64,000 nucleotides of DNA from Rhododendron vialii (GCF_030253575.1 NC_080568.1:8295501-8359500); one strand, 5' to 3'. Shown: positions 33,580 through 45,690, counted from the stretch's first letter. Notes: generated by a model not told the origin, from the sequence alone. A program made the numbers and translations.

Positions 33580-33780
33580 TCTCCCATCTCTCTCTCTCTC
33601 GCTCTCTCTCTCTCTCTCCTATTTCATCCCCCTGTTTTCGTACATCATCGATCCTCATGGCCCAAAAGTCAAAACACACACATAAAAACCTCTCCTCTCT
33701 TCTTCATAAGTATTCTTGCTTCTTCCTATAATTCCCTCACCCATGTATACCATTCCTAACATCTTCTTTTCTTTCTAAGA
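33580..33780 (+). promoter_or_regulatory. CT-rich upstream region of the MIR169 transcript
   Basis: A (CT)n tract at about 33589-33619 and TAAAAACCTC/CTATAATTCC motifs precede the hairpin by 120-330 bp, in the position expected for a primary-microRNA promoter and leader. The exact TATA box and start cannot be fixed by eye. Confidence 0.35.
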
Positions 33781-33901
33781 TAAGAAAACAAAAGGAGATT
33801 TATAATCTTTTTTTTTTTTTTTTTTCTTGAAAGAGAGATTGTATGTATCTCGTTGAATTATATATGCTTTGGAATTTCGAATCGTATTCATCTAAGGTTT
33901 T

Positions 33902-34194
33902 GCATGTGGAGATGAAGTATACGTGGTGCAGCCAAGGATGACTTGCCGGCAATTTCTCTTCAAACTTTCTCTTTTCCTTTTACATTTTTTTTTTACGTAA
34001 AAGAACGAATACTCCCCGGCTTCTTACTGTATATTTTGACATGGTTTAATGGAATTTTCGTTCCATGTGAGAAAAAACCAAAAAAAAGTTTTTTTTTGTG
34101 TGTGTGTGTGTGGTTATATTGATGAATACTGCATTTTGAAGAGGGAGAATCGGCGAGTTGTCCTTGGCTACATTTCTGTCTCATCTTCACATGT
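33902..34194 (+). ncRNA. MIR169: MIR169 precursor hairpin
   Basis: The 5' arm contains a 21-nt stretch at 33929-33949 (starting CAGCCAAGG, ending TTGCCGG) identical to the miR169b/c-type mature sequence as I remember it. The 3' arm at 34152-34172 contains GGCGAGTTGTCCTTGGCTAC, the expected star strand, pairing through G-U wobbles. Pairing extends outward (CATGTGGAGATGA at 33903 with TCATCTTCACATG at 34181) and inward (TTTCTCTTCAAA with TTTTGAAGAGGGAGA), giving a precursor of about 293 nt with a terminal loop of about 165 nt. miR169 guides cleavage of NF-YA (HAP2) mRNAs in drought and nutrient responses. Confidence 0.92.
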
Positions 34195-35690
34195 TATATC
34201 TATGATGATTAAAAAAAACTGCGATTACCGGTGGTTTTGGACGTCATTGCCGGAAACAATGGTGAAGCACAAGTTATCATTTTGCCAACTGTAAGTTCAT
34301 CAATTGCCTTCATATCTATGTTATCATTTTGATTTCCTATCCATGTTAGCAATAAGCTAGAAATTTGCTTCTTTGAGTGTTTTTTTTGGGCAACAAGAGT
34401 ACTCCTAAACCTCCTGCTGAGAAATAAAAGTTCTGCCCAGTTCATGATTGAGCTAGCTAGTTCAGTTATTAATTAAGTAGAAACTTAATTCTCTTAATTT
34501 TGTTTACAAATAAACATATAAGATCTTTTTTGATTAATGCAAAGCACAACTTTTAAATATGTGACTGTAATAACCTATTTCTCATACTTGAGGGGTATCC
34601 GTCATTAAGATAAACTTCAATGGGTGTCTGTGAAATTTACCCTTTAACAAAAATGGTATATGGTAGTATTACTATCACACATATTTTAAGATGGGACGTA
34701 ATCTTTTCTTTTATTTCTATAAGTGGATGATATGATTTTAGGATTTAAAAAAATTCCATATGTGGCATACTTTTAATTGAGTGGTACACGTTTTTTGGTT
34801 AGTTCATATGCAGTATGTTGGTTTATGAGATACTTAAAAATAAGATACAAATTTGATACATTTCCTTAAAATTCATAAATTTATAATTTAAATTCTTAGA
34901 GGAAAAGTAGGGTATCGTTTTCATTTCCTTTACGTGCGCATAAAAATAGAAGCCGAAATTGAAAGAAAATGGATCCTCTCAAGTTCAAATTAAAGTTTGG
35001 ATTGGATGAGACAGTCTATGTATGGACAGTCTATTTCTCCATGGAAGAGTTTTTGAACAAATTAGAACCATAAATTATATCAATGAACGGTCTTGATCTA
35101 GACTCGTTCAGTCTAAATCATTACATAAATGACAATGAATCTAGTACTGACTGAAAAATGAAAATACACCCAATTACTTCTATCTAATCCCATTTATTAT
35201 TCCTTCTCTTTGTTTGGAAGTTACGGGAAAAAAGGGACAAGAAGAAAAAATCTATAAAAAAAAAAAAAAAAATATTCCTTCTAGGCTTCTCTAGCTTTTA
35301 GTCCCTACGAAATATACCAAGTTTTAAAATTGTCCCTAAAAAATTTTGCATGTCAATTGCATCCTTATAGTTTAACACGAATGTCTATGTTGTCCTTTCC
35401 GTCAATTCGTTGACCGGAAAAGCTGACTTGTCTAACTGCTGCTTATGCGGCAATGACTGTTGTGTCAATGCTTTGTTTTGCCGAAGAGTTGGAAATATTT
35501 CAAAAATACTCCTAACATTTCAACTCAATGTCTCATACTATCATACAAACTTGAACTTCATAAAATGTTAATTAAATATTTGTACTTTTCACTCCGTCAT
35601 CAATTTCACCTTGACTAGATTTTCGGTCCGAAAGCTAATTGAATGACTGACTGACTTGACACTTACCTAGACGTTTTGGAGACAAATGCT
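34195..35690. other. Intergenic, nothing certain
   Basis: AT-rich. GGATCCTCTCAAGTTCAAAT at about 34972 resembles the end of the foldback element at 42418-42599, so a fragment of that family may be present. An A-tract lies at 35257-35272. Confidence 0.4.
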
Positions 35691-35952
35691 AGGCTTGTTA
35701 ACCAATTAGGATTTTTTTTTTTTTGGCTACATTATTAATAAAACAAGGGTTTTTGAACTTTATTCCAAAAGTACGTTAAAACGTGTTTACAAATCACGCT
35801 TTCTACCCAATATTTAGTACAAATACAATTGTGTTGGTAATTAACTAAAACGTGTTTTGAAATCACACTTTTAGAAAGTGAGTTTACTAGACACGTTTTT
35901 AAGAAGAAAAATTAGATGGCCATTTTCCTCTTGCTTGCATTCAAGAAAGGTC

Positions 35953-35992
<40 letters not shown>

Positions 35993-36330
35993 ACCATCGA
36001 TTGATTCGATTGGTTCCCATAAAAAAATCCAACAAAAAACACATCAAAAAACGAAACCCAACAGAACAAGAGGTTAGGAAACTTTAGAAAGTTGGAATCA
36101 AGTATGAAACTGTCTTGGAATCACGCGTTATAAAAATCATGCTTTTGACATTAATTTTGATTAATTATATATAATTTCGTGATTAAGATGCCTAAGCCAC
36201 AATAAAGGTCTGTTTTTTGCGTGAAAGCGTGATTTCTATACACGTTTTAACGTACTTTGGAAATGAAGATTAAAAATACACGTTTAGATTAATAATGTAG
36301 CAAAAAAGCCCCTATTCTGTTAACAAGCCC
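35691..36330. mobile_element. Foldback element with inverted repeats of about 110 bp
   Basis: The left arm GGCTTGTTAACCAATTAGG...GGCTACATTATTAAT...AGTACGTTAAAACGTGT...AAATCACGCTTTC is inverted at 36210-36330. The interior has a (CT)n run at about 35950-35990 and leader-like sequence. About 640 bp. No transposase; target duplication unclear. Confidence 0.6.
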
Positions 36331-36390
36331 ACACACACTCACTCTCTCTCTCTCACCAAAAGATCTCTTCTTTCTATTAAATTGCCCCAT

Positions 36391-36393
<3 letters not shown>

Positions 36394-36434
<41 letters not shown>
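36394..36434. repeat. (CT)n microsatellite
   Basis: Long CT dinucleotide run about 60 bp beyond the foldback element at 35691-36330. Confidence 0.95.
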
Positions 36435-36437
<3 letters not shown>

Positions 36438-39410
36438 ATTAAAACAAAAAGGGACAGCCTTCACCTTCATTTGATGGGATTTGGTCATCGAATTTCCATT
36501 CCTTGACTTTCGTGGTGGGTTTGTCTAAAATTGCTGATTTGGTTAATTTATTTGGTGGTGGTTGAGTTGCGAAAAAACTGTACATTGCACCATATGCAAC
36601 CCCAACCTCCACAAACCACTAATTCGAACCATTTTTGGCACAATCACGAGTCTGTTTGTGAATTTTTTTTAAAAATATGGTTAAAAAATCAAAAGTCCAA
36701 TTTTTAATCTGTTTAAACCGGTGTGAAAATTTTATTTTTCTGATAATTTTATCAGAAATGGTCATAATGAATTTTTGACTCTAAGACCTTTCAATGAACA
36801 CCCTAAGAGAGCCTTAACTCATATGAGAGCCCTACCGATATCAGATTGGGCTAATTTTTTTTAGGGAACCTATAAAAAACATTTTAAGAATGATTTGCAA
36901 TTTGAATCATCTTTATAAGATTCGTAATGGATCCAAATAAATACTTTAAACGTTGGATGAACAATACACATTTCACGATTCCGTTTACTTGACAGAAGAT
37001 GATGGCAAAGTCTTAATCATAAGTTTTTTTGTAAACTTTGAAGGTTAAATTGAAAATACATTGAGTTTGGAAGCCTATGGGACAGCCTATGGGACATTGC
37101 GATGTAAGTTTTGAAGTTTTTTTTTGAATTTTTCCCTATTTGTTATGATATTGACATCTCCCGGCCTTTCGCCATTCCAAAGGGCACACAATACTTGGGA
37201 TCTGATCTAATCCAGTTTGGTCCATTTGTTATATTCGAGCCGTCCAAAAGTGTTTTGAACGGCTTAAATTTATTCTAGGTATTTTGAATATTTTATACGT
37301 AATAAAAATAAATGTGATGCAAACAAATGAACCAAACTGGACTGATCCTTTCCCGCAATACGTTTCCATGGTTGATTTGATAGCTCATAGCGGAGCCCAC
37401 CACCATATAGATCACGGGTGGGTTAGTGCTTTGGAGTCCAATTGGATAGTGGAAAAAGTAGGCTATGGTGAACGTTGGCTATGGGGTGTTGGGATCCCAG
37501 TAATTAAAAATAACCTTGAAGTTGTGCGTATAAGTTTTTGAGCACCTCCCCTTGCAAGCCGGTTTTCAGCGAAGATACAGCTCGAGTCACATGTGTATAT
37601 CACAATACAAACGAAGAAAAATGTGTTTTTTTGTTCTTGTATGGGGAGGACTTTTGGCGTGCAATGGGCTTTGTCCCTCGGGTTTTTTTCAACTTTTGGT
37701 TGAAATTTTTTTTCCTTTTTCTAATAAAATGTTACTTTTGCCGGAAAAAAAAAAAAAAAACTATCCTCTGATTTGAAATCCAGGTTGATTGATGAGACAA
37801 AGCACCATATTTTGAAAACTGTTCATCCTTGTGGGTAATATGCAAACAGAGGCTGCTTCTTTGAATGAAGGGGAACAACTTCGTAGACGAAATGACAATT
37901 TCTCACTATAGATTGGGAGTTCCATTTTAGTAGTCATGTACAGTTATTTCTGTCACTATTTTTAGTTGTGTTTTTGTGTGTGGGGATGATTCTAGTCCAT
38001 CCTCTTAGTCGCGGAGGCCCTATGTAGCATGGATAGGGTCACTGACAGGGGTATGAGCCACAATAATTCTGGAAAATTAGGAACATGGACAAGGCGAAGA
38101 TTTATTGGGGGCACAATAAATCGTATGTTATATATATGGGGCGGTTCCGGGAACACCTATAAAAACATCTAAAAAAACATCTAATAGTTTTCGATCAAAT
38201 TTAGATGATCCGAGCTGCTCAATATGATCAGAATGTGATTTTAAGGGTACTCGCAAGAAATCAGCAAAAAAAAAAAGACCTATATATATATATAATATGT
38301 ATGTGTGTGCGCGTGAGCGCGCGCACCTAACTTGTAACGGCATAATGTATAGGTTTGGGCCGTTTGGGCTCCCATCAAATGGGTTATTCACTGATGATGT
38401 TTGTTGATATAGATACAAATATATTTTTTATCACACTTTTTTGGTCTAATACTTTTGAAGTTATAAATATTTACTCTTAGAAAAGCTTTTAAAATTTATA
38501 AAAGCCACCTCGCCGTATCCCCACTTGTGTCCCTGTGTCTCAAATCTCAAGCGTGTTCCACTATAAAAATTACTAAAATTTGATGGACACACCACGTTAT
38601 GTGTCCCATATATATCTTGACATGTTTTCGATGTGTAAGACACGTATACGACGACTCCTTGGTGTGTCGATGCTTCATACATACATCAACCGCATGCATC
38701 TAACAGAAACGTGGCACACAACCTAATCAAGTGTCAACTCAATTTCTTGATCTCTGTGATCATAGTTCTGATCACTTTTTGATGCAACAAGAACGATATC
38801 TTTCAGAGTGTACTGATTACAAACTTCAATCTCTACACACAAGAAAAAGGCCAATTCAAACAACTTTTTGTTCAATTTCGCATGGAGTAAAATTCTCATT
38901 GGTAGGAGTCAAGGGAAGGCCACTTGGCCTCAGATTTCCATATAAAGAACAAGACGAGCATAAATACCATCTTTTAACTTCTATTCCGACATATGCGAAG
39001 ATGATGAAGTATATAATGGAGCAGTTGGCTACAGATATCAAAAGAAACGAATCATATCCAATGACCAAAATTGGCTCACTTTTGATTCTTGTCTTTTTGA
39101 TGACTTGGGTCTGCATTAAGAGTATAAACCATTATTTTCATACCAAGTTTTGATCCCTTGTATTTGTCCTTGTATCACACCCACCATATGTTTAAGTGCC
39201 TCTTTTACCTAATCCGTTGTTGGTTCACGTCTCTCAGTTTTGTACTCTTTTCCATTTTGATAGCTTCGTATCCGACCCAATAGACCGACTAATTAATCCC
39301 GTAATCTGGTGTCCACTGGCCGGGGCCCAATTAAAATCTCATGGTTGGAATTGTGCTTAACTTCCATACAAATCAAGGTTTTAGAAGTAATTACATGTAA
39401 ACTCAAGCTT
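36435..39410. other. Intergenic, nothing certain
   Basis: Contains a diverged copy (about 36668-36820) of the dispersed block also found at 19449 and 19737, an A-tract at 37745-37760, and TA/TG-rich DNA near 38280-38325. A 140-codon stop-free stretch at 38731-39153 has no ATG at its start and no recognised similarity. Confidence 0.4.
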
Positions 39411-39424
39411 TTTTTAAAATGCCG

Positions 39425-39590
39425 AAATGTTGGTCAGGTGGTCAGTCAAGGGGGTTTTCTCCTTCCTAGATCTCAAGTTTGAAACCTCCTTGGTGCGGTT
39501 AACTCTTATGGAGCTAGTCCATACGGGTTGCTGCGGCTTTATTTGGGCCTTTGCATGGGCCGGCGTTAGTAAGCTTTTTTGATAGCCTGG
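39425..39590 (+). mobile_element. Possible tRNA-derived SINE
   Basis: TGGTCAGGTGGTCAGTCAAGG followed about 45 bases on by CTCAAGTTTGAAACCTCC resembles Pol III A and B boxes at tRNA spacing, then a non-tRNA body with a short T-run near 39577. No target duplication identified. Confidence 0.35.
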
Positions 39591-40033
39591 CATTCAAACC
39601 GCAAAGAACACGGATTAGATCATAACAAATGAGATTAACCAGCTGTAATAATGTCAGAAGTACATATTTTCACCTCATTGCAGTGTAATCCTCTCAGAAA
39701 AGAGAAAATTTTGGATCCATCCAATGGAAACCATATTTGTACTGATGGAGGAGATCAATCATGTAAGCTTAAATGTTGCATAAAATAGAGAAAATTAGAG
39801 CAGGTAGGACTGTAGGACTCTAGAAAATTTCATGCATATCCGTATGTGTCCTCTTACATCACAAAAGGTGGACTGCTTACACAAGCACCAAAACATAAGC
39901 AAGATTTTATTTGGTACTTTCGGGGCCAATTCACGCGCACCTCGACTAAATCTGAGGGACCGATACCACATTGATAATTTTTCATTGGTGAATTACCCAG
40001 GAAAGTACAATCTTGCTTTTGCTTTGCTAGTTG

Positions 40034-40040
40034 TATAAAT
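40034..40040 (+). promoter_or_regulatory. TATA box of the CASP gene
   Basis: TATAAAT lies 194 bp upstream of the ATG at 40228, in otherwise non-coding DNA, giving an expected start near 40065-40070. Confidence 0.5.
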
Positions 40041-40227
40041 GCACATACTTCCCTCACCCCATTCAAGCAGTAGTCTCTGCTGAAGAAAGATAATTAGCCT
40101 CAATTGTCCAAGAATTCGGTATAAGTCTCGTTTTACGTTCAGTCTGAGGCCTCTAAAGATTCAGGTGATACTGAAAAATCCTCAGCACTAGAGGTTCCAA
40201 GAGAGAGAAGAAAGAATCTCGAAAAAA

Positions 40228-41674
40228 ATGAAGCCGGTTGCACTTGAAACCGGTGAACCTTCAAGGGTTCCACCCCAAATTCACAAGGGAAACAAGGGAA
40301 TCTCCATACTGGACCTTGTTCTTCGAGCAGTTGCGATAGTTGCAACGCTGGCAAGCGCAGTGGCTATGGGCACTACCAATGAAACGCTGCCGATTTTCAA
40401 TCAGTTCATACAGGTCAAGGCTCAATACAACGATCTTCCAACCTTCACGTGAGTCGTCTTTCTGGTTGATGATGTGCTTGTTTTGATGCCTTAACTGTTT
40501 CTTCGCTCGGAAGAAATTTGATAGTTTTCATGTGTGTTTTTGTCAAACAGGTTCTTTGTGATTGTGAATTCTGTGGTATGCTTTTACCTTGTTGTTTCTC
40601 TTCCTATGTCCATCTTCCACATTGTGAGGAGTGGAACAAGAATCAGCAGGGTCATTCTCATCTTCCTAGATTCGGTAAATGATTCTATGTTTCTTTTAGC
40701 AAATTTCTACTGTCTTTTGTTCATGACTTGTGGGTTTCTTTGCTTTTCGCCATCTTTCCTCCAATGAGTAAACCATCTCTGTTTGTTTCGGGCGAAAAAT
40801 CTTTTCTTGAAAGAAAAATGTTTTCCACCCAAAACAAACGGACCGTACACGTTGGACACATATCCACGGAGGTTTTTTCTTGGCTTTGGACGTAACGTGA
40901 TTGTTAGTTCTTGGAAAACAACACGTCAACACAACAGCCCCTAAAGTTATCTCAGAAAAGTTTTCCAAATGCTATTTCTGCGATACTGAATCATTGGGGA
41001 TACTGGATACGTTTCTGGGTCCTCAGAATTATGTTAGTCCTCGAAATTAATTGTCATAACTTCTTCTGGCACAATTTTTTCGTAATGTGGTCTTTGTGCT
41101 CCGTATCCTGGTTAAGTCCATACCATTTCCTGAGAGAAGAATTTTGATCATAGACGTAAAAATGTTGGCAACGTGAGGATAATGGGTTACATAACGATGA
41201 ATAGCGCTTCTACTTCACTGCAGTGTGGATAATTTTCTGGGTCTGTAGCATTATCTCTAATCCTCAAAAATAAAAAACAGATCCAAAACTTTGTTTGAAA
41301 AAGCCAAAAAGGTCTTCAGAACGTTGTATTGGCAGCACTGCTGCTGCGCTATGTTCCAAAACCATAGCACTTTTTTAAGACAATTGAGGGATTTGAAGCG
41401 AATGTCACGTACTGATTTCCTTATGATCCTAAGATATATACATAATCTTCTGTAGGTAATGCTGGCTCTTCTCACCGTGGGAGCTGCAGCAGCAGCAGCG
41501 ATAGTATACTTGGCTCACAAGGGGAACGCTTCGGCTAATTGGCTGGCAATATGCCAACAATTCAACAGCTTTTGTGACCGTGTTTCTGAATCTCTGATTG
41601 GTTCTTTCGGTGCAATTGTTGGGTTTATAGTTCTGATTCTGCTATCAGCCATAGCACTATGTCGACGGCCCTAA
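40228..41674 (+). CDS. CASP: Casparian strip membrane protein (CASP), three exons
   Basis: Exons 40228-40448, 40551-40674 and 41456-41674 join in phase to 187 residues. Four hydrophobic segments fit the CASP/MARVEL fold: TM1 [21 protein letters not shown]2 [20 protein letters not shown]3 [20 protein letters not shown] and TM4 [20 protein letters not shown]. The first extracellular loop reads [20 protein letters not shown], followed by PTFTFF, the signature of canonical CASPs rather than the wider CASP-like group. The second loop carries [20 protein letters not shown], with the conserved Trp and paired Cys. CASPs form the membrane scaffold that positions the lignin polymerisation machinery at the root endodermal Casparian strip. 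Intron 2 is 781 bp. The ATG follows an A-rich stretch. Confidence 0.93.
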
Positions 41675-42289
41675 CAAGTTGTAAGGCTGAAAGCATGCAT
41701 CTCTGAGGCTCTGTCTACGAAAGTTTGCATTTCGTATGTCTGTGTTTGAATAGATTTTCTACTGGATTGACAAATTAGAGTGTATGTAATGTTAATGGGT
41801 GGGATTCTTGTAGTCTGAGTTAAGGGTGTTTTTTTCGTAGTCTCCACGATCGTTTATACCGAAATCAGAGTGTCTTAACCGTCAAGTTGCCAACCATTGG
41901 ATAAAAAGCATTTCCCCGCAGACTACTCAGTCGGTTCAGCTCAACTCAACTCGTTTGCAGTCCTAAATTAGTCATTTTCGCTGTAAAACGGGTAGAAGGT
42001 AAACTAAACGGATCATCCTTTGTACAACAAAAGGGAACTACAAATTTAGGCAGGGGGCATGTTTTATTTTTAACCTTTTCCACTCAATCCAGAAACAAGA
42101 TCGGACGTTATTCTGGTTCGTCTCCACTTTCGTGAAACTATTCCCCAAGCAAGGCAGCCGATAAGGCATCGCCTCGCCCCTTCTATCTTATCTATTGCCT
42201 TGCTCCTCGGCTCCCTACTACTCCAGCCACTCCTTGTAATAGCTAACTCGGGGTTATTTGTGCTCATTTACGCGAACCTTGACTATTCC

Positions 42290-42395
42290 CTGAGAGACTG
42301 ACCTTGCAAGAATACCTAGGATGTTTCGAAACTGAGACCTAGGAGGGAGCAAGCCCTTAAGTCTCAAGCCTTGCCACTAGGCCCACCGCTTAGAG
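42290..42395 (-). mobile_element. Possible tRNA-derived SINE fragment, minus strand
   Basis: On the minus strand GGCCTAGTGGCAAGGCTTGA followed by GTTTCGAAAC resembles A and B boxes. Ends are not defined. Confidence 0.35.
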
Positions 42396-42417
42396 TTACG
42401 TACTTTTCATTGGGATT

Positions 42418-42599
42418 GGATCCTCTCAAGTTCTTTTGAGGGACTGGACAGTCTAGTCCAACCCATTTTCGGGCCCTTTCAGGATCCATTGATGAGCAAG
42501 ACAGTTCGCTTTTTAGATGTCGTCGATTACATCAGGAAGCACATCCTTCACTGGTCAATATGGACCGTCGAATCCCTTCAAAGGGACTGGAGAGGATCC
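42418..42599. mobile_element. Foldback MITE with GGATCCTCTC ends
   Basis: Left end GGATCCTCTCAAGTTCTTTT and right end AAAGGGACTGGAGAGGATCC are inverted relatives. 182 bp, non-coding, between the convergent CASP and PsbQ-like genes. Confidence 0.6.
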
Positions 42600-42760
42600 A
42601 TTTCCTTCTTCATTGACACTAGCCTTGAAGCACATCATTCACTGTAATTTTACAGAATCAAGCTTTACAAAAAATTCGAATGAGATGTTCACTAAAATTG
42701 TACCGCATTCTCTATTCTAAATCCCCCACCATTGTTGTTCGCAAGGACAGAGGTAGTAAA

Positions 42761-43642
42761 CTATGCTGGTAGAAATTCCACGAGCGCGTCGATTGATTTT
42801 AGGGTCTTCTCATAGTACAGATACGATTCGTAGACCTTCGGCGTCCGAATGTAATAGTCAAACTGTCACAGAATATGCAGACGTTGTTAGCTAATTTCAT
42901 AGCACAATCACAGAATATCCAAATTTTCTTTTTAGTTGTCTTACTAGTTTGTAGTCTAAAAAAGTTTTATAAGATTGGCCCCTGCAAGTCGCTCAGATGA
43001 AAAAAAAAAATCTTAAAATAAATAAAAGATGTGTGAAGAAAATTTCCTATAATTATAAGTTATCAATAGTAACATTTTGGTCGCGTATTTAAAATAAAAT
43101 CCCAAAGCATAGAGCATAAAATCCAAGAAATAATAGCAATAAACCAAGTAAATGACCTCTGCCATGTTATCAACCAACTCATTGGCAGCATCAACGTAAG
43201 CCTGCTGTCTGGTTTCTGGCACCATTGACAGCGCATTTTTCATGTCCTGAGACAAATAGGACTGCTTCAGCCTGATATAGAACAAGATGTATCTCCAAGA
43301 CATGGCCTCCAGCATATCCCTGATGCTATGTAACCCCTCCGCCGTCTGCCGGATCCTCAGCACCGCATCTTCCGGCGACAGCCCGGGCTCCAAGAATTTC
43401 TCCCTCAGGAAGGAACGCGTGCCCCAGCTCTCGGCTAGCGCAATCGGAGCAGAATTTAGCCCAAGAGCTATGGAAGCTGTTAGGAATTTTGTGAGGAAAT
43501 TTCGGCGGTGGGATTGGTTTTGGTCGCCGGGAAATGATGTCCGGGTGGCCGAGAGAGGGCGGGGTTGGTGGCGGTGGGGTTGGGGTGTGGTGGTGGTGGG
43601 TTTGGGGTGGAGGAGAGTGGTGGTGTTAATGAAGTTGCTCAT
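42761..43642 (-). CDS. PNSL3: PsbQ-like lumenal subunit of the chloroplast NDH complex, two exons
   Basis: Exons 43157-43642 and 42761-42862 (minus) join in phase to 195 residues. The N-terminus is a Thr/Pro/Arg-rich plastid leader followed by a twin-arginine thylakoid signal, RRNFLTKFLTASIALG, ending APIALA before ESWG, a normal lumenal cleavage site. The mature part is a PsbQ-like four-helix domain: SPEDAVLRIRQTAEGLHSIR, MSWRYILFYIRLKQSYLSQD and NELVDNMAE in exon 1, then DYYIRTPKVYESYLYYEKTL in exon 2. This best fits the PnsL3 (PQL) group of the PSI-NDH supercomplex for cyclic electron flow; PnsL2 is the alternative. The start is the first ATG in frame; a longer frame upstream has only TTG. 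Confidence 0.85.
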
Positions 43643-44679
43643 GGTTGGATTTGTATGGCTATGAGCAAAAGAGCTCAATTATACAGGAGATTTGGAGTTT
43701 TGGGCATGTTTCGTTGTTGCCCAATTGAGCTGCCCGTTCCTCCTACGTGGACCCTTCATTCTTGATGAAATAGCATTCATTATCTTCTCCTCTTTACAAC
43801 CATCTCTCAGCCGTTAAAAAGTAGTATTTTACAATCCGGATTTTAAATCTATTTTTACCGGTAATAGTTAACTTTTACCGGTAAAATTTGTTTTTGAAAT
43901 TCGGACCATTGATTGCTGAGATGGACGGCGAGATATGCACGTTGTAAGGGGATATTTTTTTTAAATTTAGCTTCATCTAAAAAGAAATATTTCAGGCACA
44001 TATGTTTGAATGTGTCTGTGTCTGGAACTGTTTTATATATCTAAATTCTACAATCATTGTATAAACCTGTGTCCGAACATCTATATCCATAGTACTTTGA
44101 AAAAATGGCAAGTTGGGTATTTGATATAAGTTTAAACTCAGGATTGCGAGTTGGTCCTTTGAACGAACGGGTCTTATGTTAAAATGCAATCCCTTCATTT
44201 CAAAGTTTTGGTTCAATATGAAAAGTTAAAAAAAAAATTGGAAAAAGAAATAAAATAGTGAAGTACTTTTGTACATTAACTTTAAAATTTTCGAGGCAGT
44301 GCAGAAAATTAATTAATATTTCTTATTTAATGCAAAAAAATTATTAAAATTATGCAAGCATTAATTGAGATCTCTTTGGTTTGTTGTGTGTTTGAGAGAG
44401 AGAGAGAAGGGGGCAAATAGAGTGACATCCAAGTGGAAGATGTCCTATACTCCTTGCATTAGGTGAGAGTTCAAACTCCATCAGCCTCATCCCCTTTCTC
44501 CTAAGTAGAAGAATTAAAAAAATATGTGGGAGAATAAGGGCAAATTTGAGCATTTAGAGGAAAATTATGCTTTCCCCAAGCAACAATCTTTCATAAGTCA
44601 ACTAAATTTATGTTGACTCATGAAAGGTGTAGCTTTTCTTTTTGGTAAAGAAAATAAAAATAAAAATGGATAGCGATAA
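43643..44679. other. Upstream region of the PsbQ-like gene, intergenic
   Basis: Includes TTTTACCGGTAA motifs in a degraded inverted repeat near 43800-43950 and a tRNA-like GAGTTCAAACTCC box near 44470. No exon. Confidence 0.4.
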
Positions 44680-45092
44680 CAGCTCTGGAAACATGTGAAA
44701 CTTGCATTTTGCATCTTCTGATATAGGAAGGAACTTATAGTTCTATGAACCATAAATTTCCAAAGTAAGCTGTGTCTTGGCAAGACGTGCCAAACTGTCA
44801 ATAACACAAACGAGTTTTTCAGAAGGCGACTTACGTATTCCATTATTATGAGTTGGTATTGTCATCTGGTTCCTTCCTTGCATAAAGATCCAAGTATGTC
44901 TTTGGCATCGCCCGCTAAATTTACTGCAGATCGATGTTAAGCAAAGAGACCAAGGTTCGTTTTCTAGTTGTCACTGACTCAGCTTAATACCAGGTTTACT
45001 CAAGTTAAATGCAGGTTTCGTACGGTGAAGCAACTTATCATGTGTTGGCCAATGAGAGGGTTTTTATCCTGTAAAAGAAATTGTCCTTCAGC

Positions 45093-45337
45093 CCATGTTT
45101 GATGCTGCGTGGTGAGGGGGACGGTTTCATCTAACAAGACGGAGTGGTCCTGCTAATAATCCGATGTTTGGTTGCTGTTTTTCTGAGGCGGACTTGTAGT
45201 CTAATCAGGACTATGAATCCCCTGAAGTCGGATTTGGCCAACTTAAGGGGTGTCTTTGATAGTCCGTTACGAGGACTTGCTCCCAATTGATATATTGTCA
45301 CATTAATTTCGTCTCATCATCAAATCATAAACACCCC

Positions 45338-45393
<56 letters not shown>

Positions 45394-45540
45394 AAAAAAA
45401 AAAAACAATTTGTCTCACTCCTCAACCAAAATAAATATGATTGCAGTTCACAACTAATCTCTCCACTATCAATACCAACTTCAATATCCTCCTCACTACC
45501 AATCCCCTGCGACCTATGGCAAGTATAAAATAAGGCTCAA
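45093..45540. mobile_element. Insertion of about 445 bp in the duplicated flank
   Basis: Alignment with the other copy of the flank breaks after CCTTCAG at 45092 and resumes at CTGTATCTCGAAC at 45542, so this DNA was inserted (or lost from the other copy). It starts CCCATGTTTGATG and contains the poly-C/CA tract. Ends and target duplication are not clear, so the class is open. Confidence 0.5.
45334..45388. repeat. Poly-C tract joined to (CA)n microsatellite
   Basis: A run of 21 C is followed directly by about 17 CA repeats and an A-rich tail. Confidence 0.95.
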
Positions 45541-45690
45541 GGCTGTATCTCGAACAAGAATTCGGGTGATTTAAGGAAGGAAAAAAGAATGGAAAAGTTG
45601 AAGGATTAACTGTTGTGAGCTATTAGATCTTGTAACTTTTCTCCTCTCCTTTTGCCTAAACGTCTCCATTTTGTTTACTCTTTTTCCCCT

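Larger units (their letters stand above)
44680..45690 (+). repeat. Upstream copy of the DUF962 gene 3' flank
   Basis: Blocks in this region match, in order, the DNA directly after the DUF962 stop codon: 44680-45090 with about 53226-53590, and 45540-45690 with about 53594-53770. Shared stretches include CTTCCTT-CATAAAGATC, TTTTCTAGTTGTCA, ATTCGGG and GAAAAGTTGAAGGAT. The copies differ throughout, and this one is interrupted at 45093-45540. No DUF962 coding sequence remains before it. It looks like the relic of a tandem paralogue. Confidence 0.75.

Noticed and set aside
34049-34294. 81-codon plus-strand frame over the miR169 region
   Set aside because: It overlaps the miR169 hairpin loop and star arm; the RNA structure explains the sequence, and no coding similarity is seen.
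38731-39153. 140-codon stop-free stretch on the plus strand with a C-terminal hydrophobic segment
   Set aside because: It opens with GTG rather than ATG, shows no recognised similarity, codon pattern or splice context, and lies in AT-rich intergenic DNA.
43643-43678. 12-codon upstream extension of the PsbQ-like protein
   Set aside because: Its first codon is TTG; the first ATG in frame is at 43642.
45334-45388. CRISPR-like or satellite array
   Set aside because: Simple homopolymer and dinucleotide repeats only; no repeat-spacer structure anywhere in the window.
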